Origin: Phycisphaerae bacterium
Lineage (GTDB): Bacteria > Planctomycetota > Phycisphaerae > UBA1845 > PWPN01
Assembly (NCBI GenBank): GCA_026647385.1
Contig: JAPKGY010000036.1
Coordinates: 1-10,895, forward strand
Direction of reading: 5' to 3'
Length of the DNA: 10,895 nucleotides
A model generated the notes under the pieces. The model was not told the DNA's origin. It saw only the letters and a program-made list of their open reading frames with translations, and made no database searches. Below are positions 7,336 to 10,895 of this stretch, piece after piece; the stretch's first letter is position 1; each line of letters begins with the position of its first letter. Both the position numbers and the translations under genes were made by a program.

Positions 7336-7376
7336 AGTCGCCGTGGCGACTTGCCCGTCTGGTGGGCGGGACGCCC
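7336..7376. repeat. Pair of short perfect hairpins
   Basis: AGTCGCC (7336-7342) and GGCGACT (7345-7351) form a perfect 7-base stem with a GT loop. Twelve bases later GGGCG (7364-7368) and CGCCC (7372-7376) form a second stem with a GGA loop. The tandem arrangement of small GC-rich stems is typical of REP-like intergenic elements. Copy number elsewhere cannot be judged from this window. Confidence 0.5.
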
Positions 7377-7616
7377 GCTCCCGATCACGGGCGCCTATGC
7401 GACACGGGTCAGCCAGAAAAGACACTAAATACCTCCCGATGCAATCATGGTTCGCCGCTGGCCGGCGAGTCGCGACGCGGCAGGCGCGTTTTAACCGCGA
7501 AAATCGCCGATGGCCGTCCTGTTCTCCGATACCGCGGGTCATTCGCGCGGCAGCACCCTCGCGATGCGCAGGTCGGCGCCGAACGGCCCAGATTAACGCC
7601 TCCGCCAGGGTCCTCC

Positions 7617-7675
7617 GAAAAGGGGGGCTTGGTCGCTCGCAGGGACCCCCGGCCTTCGCCGGGAAAGGGGGGTAG
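7617..7675. repeat. G-tract direct repeat flanking a GC hairpin
   Basis: GAAAAGGGGGGCTTGG (7615-7630 region) recurs as GGAAAGGGGGGTAGG about 45 bases later (to 7675). Between them CCCGGC (7648-7653) and GCCGGG (7658-7663) form a perfect 6-base stem with a CTTC loop, and C-runs face G-runs on both sides. It reminds me of CCCCCCTTT...GGCGAAGGCCGGGGG repeats seen in other planctomycete and environmental genomes, but I could not check this. Confidence 0.45.
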
Positions 7676-7957
7676 GCCGCACGATCTCGACTCGGTACGT
7701 CCAAGGACGCGTCCGAGGGTGGCCGCTCGCCATGGCCGGGCTCTATTCGCGTTCAAGGTGCCGCTTTAGTGATGGGCCACTCCGTTTTGCGGCCCAATCT
7801 CCGGCCGGCCCTGGGGTTGGCAGGCCGGGCGCAAAGAAGATAGAGGCAATCGGTGGTGGCCGCGGCCGGCCAGTTGCGGCCCAAGTCGTTGCACGGCCGA
7901 ACCTTGGCCGTATTCAGTACCGCTTCATGGGCGGCCGCGCCTCCCGGCGCGCCGTTA

Positions 7958-8040
7958 ATAGGTGGGTTAAGGAGGTATCAGCACCGGCCCCGCTTGCGGC
8001 CGGTGTGCGGGCCATCCGAAATACCGGCTGTCCCACCTAT
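7958..8040. repeat. Nested three-level inverted repeat (structured element)
   Basis: Three pairs of arms nest about one centre. The outer pair is ATAGGTGGG (7958-7966) with CCCACCTAT (8032-8040). The middle pair is GGTAT (7974-7978) with ATACC (8021-8025). The inner pair is CACCGGCC (7982-7989) with GGCCGGTG (7998-8005). All pairs are perfect. This could be a structured RNA, a miniature mobile element or a REP variant. No ORF or T-run accompanies it. A further small stem, GGGG (8042-8045) with CCCC (8064-8067), follows directly. Confidence 0.55.
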
Positions 8041-8220
8041 AGGGGTGAATCGCTCGGCGAGAGCCCCATGTTCCGGAGGAATGGATTCCATAAACCGTGA
8101 AACACGCCGAAGACGCGAAGGTTTCCGGCTGATCGCTCAGCAGTTCAATATCCTGTTGTTCATGGTTGCTTTCGGCGTGTCGAGGCAGCGGCTTCCTCGG
8201 TGGCGGGCCGCATCGCCGGT
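8041..8220. other. Gene-free stretch with a 10-base inverted repeat
   Basis: ACACGCCGAA (8102-8111) is exactly complementary to TTCGGCGTGT (8171-8180), with 59 bases between. The left arm sits in CGCCGAAGACGCGAAGG, which resembles the CACGAAGGA element after aconitase and may be a degenerate relative. No gene is visible. Confidence 0.4.
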
Positions 8221-8284
8221 TTGAGATTCCGGATTTCAAGTCTCGGTTTTCAGCTTTCCAATCTCGAATTTCAAATCCGAGATT
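8221..8284. repeat. AT-richer island with near-perfect 25-base palindrome
   Basis: Bases 8260-8284 are a palindrome with AATCTCG and CGAGATT as perfect outer arms and ATTT/AAAT inside; only one symmetrical base pair and the centre deviate. Degenerate copies of GAGATTCC, GGATTTCAA and TCTCGG precede it (8223-8245). The base composition is clearly lower in GC than the surroundings. Reading leftward, it lies 30 bases past the esterase stop (8314), where a 3'-end hairpin could be expected. Similar GATTTGAAATC-style repeats recur in planctomycete intergenic DNA (recollection). Confidence 0.6.
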
Positions 8285-8313
8285 CCACGGGCGGGCGGGG
8301 CGTTCGGTTTGAC

Positions 8314-9801
8314 CTACGACCCTGACGGCTGGCTGGCGGGGGCGAGGACTTTGACGGGGATGCGCGAGGTGGCGCGGCGTTCGTCGGCGGTCACGATGTG
8401 GGCGGCGATGGTGTAGTCGCCGGGCTCGCGGAGGACGGTTTGGACCTCGAAGCCGTTGGCGCCGATGGGCACGTCGTTGTTGGTCCACAGGACCGAGGCG
8501 CCCTGGCGCAGCGCGGGATCGAGTTCGAGCGTCAGGTTGACCCAGAGCGGCGCCCGCCCGACCGTCGGGGTATTCATGCGGATATTGGCGGAGATCGGCG
8601 GCATCGGCGCCTGCTCGCGCGTGGGCACGGCCGGCAGCGTCGGCCGACGGTCCAGACGCGGGGCGAGTTCGATATCCGAACCGGCGCCGTACGGCTGGCG
8701 GATCGGACGCTTCGGCGTGGCGCCGCGGACCGAAGTCGATGGCAACGGAGACACCGGTCGCCGGCTGGAGATCGTCGGGGCGACCTGCTTGGGGGGCCCG
8801 CCGGCGGCCAAGTCGGCTCCGCCGAGCGGTCGAGCCGTACCGGCTGAGGGCTGCCCGTAGAGAATGTCAGTCCCCGGCGCGCCGCCCGGCGGAGCGGTCC
8901 GCGGCGGCGAGGACGCGACGATCGGCGGGCTGCTCGGCCGGCGATCGACCGGCGTGCGCGGGATCGACCCATCCTTGGCCGGCACTTCCACCATCACCAT
9001 CTGACTCAGATCGGGCGGTGTCTTGGGCGTGAGACCAGCCGTGCGGGCGAAGAGGGCGGCTGCAAGTTGAGGCCGACGCTCGTGACCCAGACCGTTGATG
9101 ATCCGAGCCTCGACCGGGAACCGATGCCGGCGATACCACTCGACCGCCTGCATGCTCTCCTCCCGGCAGATCCGGATGTCGTTCTGGCCGAAGAAGATCC
9201 CGATCGGCGTGTCCCGGTATTTCGAGATCTGGGCCGTGCTCAGCAGGGCGTCGGAGAAGTTCGAGCCGCGGACAGCCAGGCACGAGAATCGCTCCGGATG
9301 GCGGTTGAGCATGAAGTGGGCCAGGTATCCTCCCGATGAGAAGCTGGTGATGAGCACGCGCTGCGGATCGGCGTTGGTCCGGCGGAAGACTTCGTCCATG
9401 ACCGCCAGAATGCCGCGCTCGTCCTCCTTGACGTACCCCAGGTCGGGATCGCGCAGCGGCAACTGCATCGTGACGCTGTCGCACGTGCGCAGGTCGGGGG
9501 CGATGACCACGAGCCCGTAGCGGTCAGCCTCCTCCTGCCATTCCTTGTTCTGCCAGACGGCGTTGTCGTAAGGCCGCAGGCCGTGCAGTGTGACAACCGT
9601 CGGCCAGCGCTGCCCGTCGGCCCGTCGGCCCTCATTGGCGACGTATTCTTCCGGCAGATAAAGCCAGTAGCTCGTGTTGGTCCGCGGCTCGGTCAGCCGC
9701 ATCTGCTTGCCGCGCCCGGGGTCCTGGGGGACGGCGCAGCCGGCCTGGACCGCGACCAGGGCCGCCACAAACAGCACCGCAATTGTCTTCAGAGCTTTCA
9801 T
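8314..9801 (-). CDS. Esterase/PHB-depolymerase-like alpha/beta hydrolase lipoprotein with PKD-like domain
   Basis: This 495-residue protein has three parts. A hydrophobic N-terminus ending VQAGC (C22) suggests a lipoprotein, though Gln at -3 is not ideal. Residues 35-260 form an alpha/beta hydrolase like the LpqC/PHB-depolymerase esterases: LHG at the oxyanion hole (72-74), a W...A...G-VVIAPD segment (88-103), nucleophile S155 in SFSSG (153-157), and likely D208 (GQND) and H240 (GLGHE). Residues 276-402 are a Pro/Ser/Arg-rich linker. Residues 404-486 resemble a PKD/Ig-like fold (GRAPLWVNLTLELD, then REPGDYTIAAHIV). It probably hydrolyses an ester outside the cytoplasm. The ATG at 9801 is chosen because TAAGGAAG lies eight bases upstream; the frame extends to 9918, but those codons precede the lipoprotein signal. 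Its neighbour upstream is separated by a REP element, so it is likely transcribed alone. Confidence 0.85.
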   Translation of the reverse strand: MKALKTIAVLFVAALVAVQAGCAVPQDPGRGKQMRLTEPRTNTSYWLYLPEEYVANEGRRADGQRWPTVVTLHGLRPYDNAVWQNKEWQEEADRYGLVVIAPDLRTCDSVTMQLPLRDPDLGYVKEDERGILAVMDEVFRRTNADPQRVLITSFSSGGYLAHFMLNRHPERFSCLAVRGSNFSDALLSTAQISKYRDTPIGIFFGQNDIRICREESMQAVEWYRRHRFPVEARIINGLGHERRPQLAAALFARTAGLTPKTPPDLSQMVMVEVPAKDGSIPRTPVDRRPSSPPIVASSPPRTAPPGGAPGTDILYGQPSAGTARPLGGADLAAGGPPKQVAPTISSRRPVSPLPSTSVRGATPKRPIRQPYGAGSDIELAPRLDRRPTLPAVPTREQAPMPPISANIRMNTPTVGRAPLWVNLTLELDPALRQGASVLWTNNDVPIGANGFEVQTVLREPGDYTIAAHIVTADERRATSRIPVKVLAPASQPSGS

Positions 9802-9930
9802 GTAAAACGCTTCCTTACTCACAGCGGCCCCGACACCCTCCCTGCTGGCGGGGGGGACCCATCGTGCCGGCCTCTGCCGCGCCGCAAGCCGGCCGACGGT
9901 CCCGGTTGGCCATTTCATGCCTCAGGGACC

Positions 9931-9959
9931 ATTTTAACAGGGGTCCGGCGTCCTCCCAA
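9931..9959 (-). promoter_or_regulatory. Candidate sigma-70-type promoter for the esterase gene
   Basis: Read on the minus strand, TTGGGA (9959-9954, 4 of 6) is followed after exactly 17 bases by TAAAAT (9936-9931, 5 of 6). Transcription would begin near 9924, leaving a leader of about 120 bases before the ATG at 9801. An ATG at 9918 would be nearly leaderless from this start, which further favours 9801. Confidence 0.5.
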
Positions 9960-10187
9960 GCGCAAAACATTCGTTCGCCCGGCCTCACTCGGATTCTATC
10001 GGATGCGGCCTCACGCGGGCATGAACGAATCAAATGCCCGGTAGGGCTCTGTAAGGGTATCCAAGGGAATCGTCCTGACTCCCGCCTGTCTCCTTGCTTC
10101 TCACTCCTCGCCCAGCACGCTCTGCGATCGCGTCGGGCATCCAGCCGGAGTCTATCGATCGGGGATTCCTCGTCGCTCAGCGGGTGT
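9960..10187. other. Gene-free spacer upstream of the esterase promoter
   Basis: No credible gene, RNA or strong hairpin was found here. Open frames crossing it on either strand show no family resemblance and continue into the REP element. Confidence 0.5.
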
Positions 10188-10312
10188 GTGAGAAGCCCGG
10201 GGAGAGGGGGACGGTCCCCATTTCGCAGCAGGCCTTGGACGTACGGAGTCAACGGCGTGCTCGAACTCAGCCTTTGTCCGGGCGAAATGGGGACAGTCCC
10301 CGGGCTTCTCAC
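10188..10312. repeat. REP/BIME-type inverted repeat with GGGGAC-N-GTCCCC cores
   Basis: The left arm (10188-10226) begins GTGAGAAGCCCGGGGA and ends GGTCCCCATTTCGC. The right arm (10282-10312) is its reverse complement except for one base and eight extra bases (GAGGGGGA) in the left arm. Each arm contains its own palindrome: GGGGAC-G-GTCCCC at 10207-10219, and GGGGAC-A-GTCCCC on the right at 10289-10301. A 55-base centre lies between. This is the architecture of paired REP units (BIMEs), which are mobilised by RAYT-type Y1 transposases; GGGGACNGTCCCC cores are familiar from such elements. No transposase is in the window. The element ends nine bases from the stop codon of the leftward membrane-protein gene, so it would form at that transcript's 3' end. 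Confidence 0.85.
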
Positions 10313-10320
10313 CCACCGTC

Positions 10321-10895
10321 TCAGAAATCGAAGTCGAGGCGATCCTTGAAGGTGCGGGCGAACAGGCCGACGAGTCGCCCGAGCATGTAGGAGCAGTACA
10401 GGCCGGCGCCCAACAGGGCGAACCACGCGACGAAACTGCTGGGGAGCTGGGCGATCTGCTTGTTGCTGATCAGGTTCTCGGTCAGGCCGCCCAGGCTCGA
10501 TACCAGGGCGATGAGCACGCCGGCAAATGCGCCATAGAGCACGAGAATAAGGTCGAGGAAGAAGTAGTGTCCGAGCGTGCGACCGATCGAGCGGAGGACG
10601 CGCAGCGGGTTCAGTCCGTCGGTCGTCTTGCTGCTGGCGATCCCGATGGCGGACATGGGCATCGGGAAGCCGATGATGGCGGTGAAGAGGATCCAGATGT
10701 GCAGGTTCTCCTGTTCGGGCGGGCCGATGAACAGGAAGTAGGCCAGTGCGAACAGAACGGCGTACGCGCCGAGGAGGGGCAGGTAGGGCACCAGCACACC
10801 AATAATGCGCGACGGGCTGTAGCTGAGCGCCGAACGAACCCATTAACGAGGTTAAGATCGAGAATTGGATCAAGACCAACGGAATCAGCCGCTTG
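10321..10895 (-). CDS. Multi-pass membrane protein, DUF4013-like, 5'-partial with apparent frameshift
   Basis: Only the C-terminal part is present; the gene enters from the right edge. From about 10842 to the stop at 10321 the frame encodes four hydrophobic segments: VLVPYLPLLGAYAVLF, IWILFTAIIGFPMPMS, FFLDLILVLYGAFAGVLIAL and FVAWFALLGAGLYCSYML. It ends with a cytoplasmic-looking FARTFKDRLDFDF. The pattern FPM...LNPLRVLRSIGR and the terminal RxxxDRLxF resemble DUF4013-type membrane proteins of planctomycetes. In this frame a TAA occurs at 10845-10843, yet another frame is open from the very edge and reads protein-like (QAADSVGLDPILDLNLVNGFV). The two join if one base is missing near 10832-10842. 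The alternative is a genuine start at the GTG at 10797 (158 residues), but it has no ribosome site. Function is unknown. Confidence 0.65.

Larger units (their letters stand above)
7279..7957. other. Gene-free convergent intergenic region, left part
   Basis: No reading frame here has convincing protein character. The longest + frame (ATG 7308 to 7769) does follow AGGAG, but it encodes an Arg/Gly/Pro-rich string that simply tracks the palindromes. Visible structure includes two short hairpins at 7336-7376 and a G/C-rich repeat at 7617-7675. No tRNA, rRNA, terminator T-run or transposase remnant was seen. It lies downstream of the zinc-ribbon gene and far downstream of the esterase gene. Confidence 0.6.

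Noticed and set aside
7308..7769. Possible 153-residue protein after AGGAG in the gene-free kilobase
   Set aside because: The ribosome site is reasonable, but the translation only mirrors the palindromes and G-tracts, with no hydrophobic core pattern or family resemblance. Two other frames are equally open over much of it.
7970..7978. AAGGAGGTAT as a strong Shine-Dalgarno sequence
   Set aside because: No ATG, GTG or TTG follows at a usable distance with an open frame, and the bases belong to the nested inverted repeat.
9802..9918. ATG at 9918 as the esterase start
   Set aside because: It would put 39 Arg/Pro-rich residues ahead of a lipoprotein signal, and it is almost leaderless from the candidate promoter. 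The ATG at 9801 has a well-placed TAAGGAAG.
9815..10879. A 354-codon open frame on the minus strand spanning the REP element
   Set aside because: It overlaps the real frame of the multi-pass membrane protein, runs through both arms of the REP repeat, and encodes an Arg/Pro-rich string with no recognisable domain.

Overview
This GC-rich window probably comes from a planctomycete, perhaps a Phycisphaerae-like or related uncultured lineage. The main clues are a C-terminal zinc ribbon of the form CPVCxYNLRGN...CPECG on a membrane protein, a DUF4013-like multi-pass membrane protein at the right edge, a lipoprotein-type esterase with a proline-rich linker and a PKD-like domain, and many short palindromic intergenic repeats. 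The assignment rests on recognised sequence style; no database search was run.

Layout. On the + strand, 58-1476 encodes an exported amidohydrolase. After 32 bases comes a geranylgeranyl-reductase-type flavoprotein (1509-2753). A roughly 330-base gap with a strong hairpin follows, then aconitase A (best start 3081, end 5795), the one clear housekeeping enzyme here. Two back-to-back arrays of 9-base repeats lie just after the aconitase stop. A membrane-anchored zinc-ribbon protein (6223-7278) ends the rightward block.

The stretch 7279-8313 has no credible gene. It separates the rightward genes from two leftward ones and holds palindromes, a nested inverted-repeat structure (7958-8040), a 10-base inverted repeat (8102-8180) and an AT-richer near-palindrome (8221-8284). 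The leftward genes are the esterase/PKD lipoprotein (9801-8314), which has a good promoter candidate at 9931-9959, and the 3' part of a multi-pass membrane protein (10895-10321). The latter appears to carry a one-base frameshift near 10832-10842. Between them, at 10188-10312, lies a large REP/BIME-type inverted repeat built on GGGGAC-N-GTCCCC cores.

The genes do not form an obvious pathway. Only the amidohydrolase and the reductase are spaced like an operon, and their predicted compartments differ (exported versus cytosolic or membrane-associated). I see no defence system, CRISPR array, tRNA, rRNA, transposase or phage gene. The unusual content is the repeat-rich intergenic DNA and the frameshifted gene rather than a new multi-gene system.
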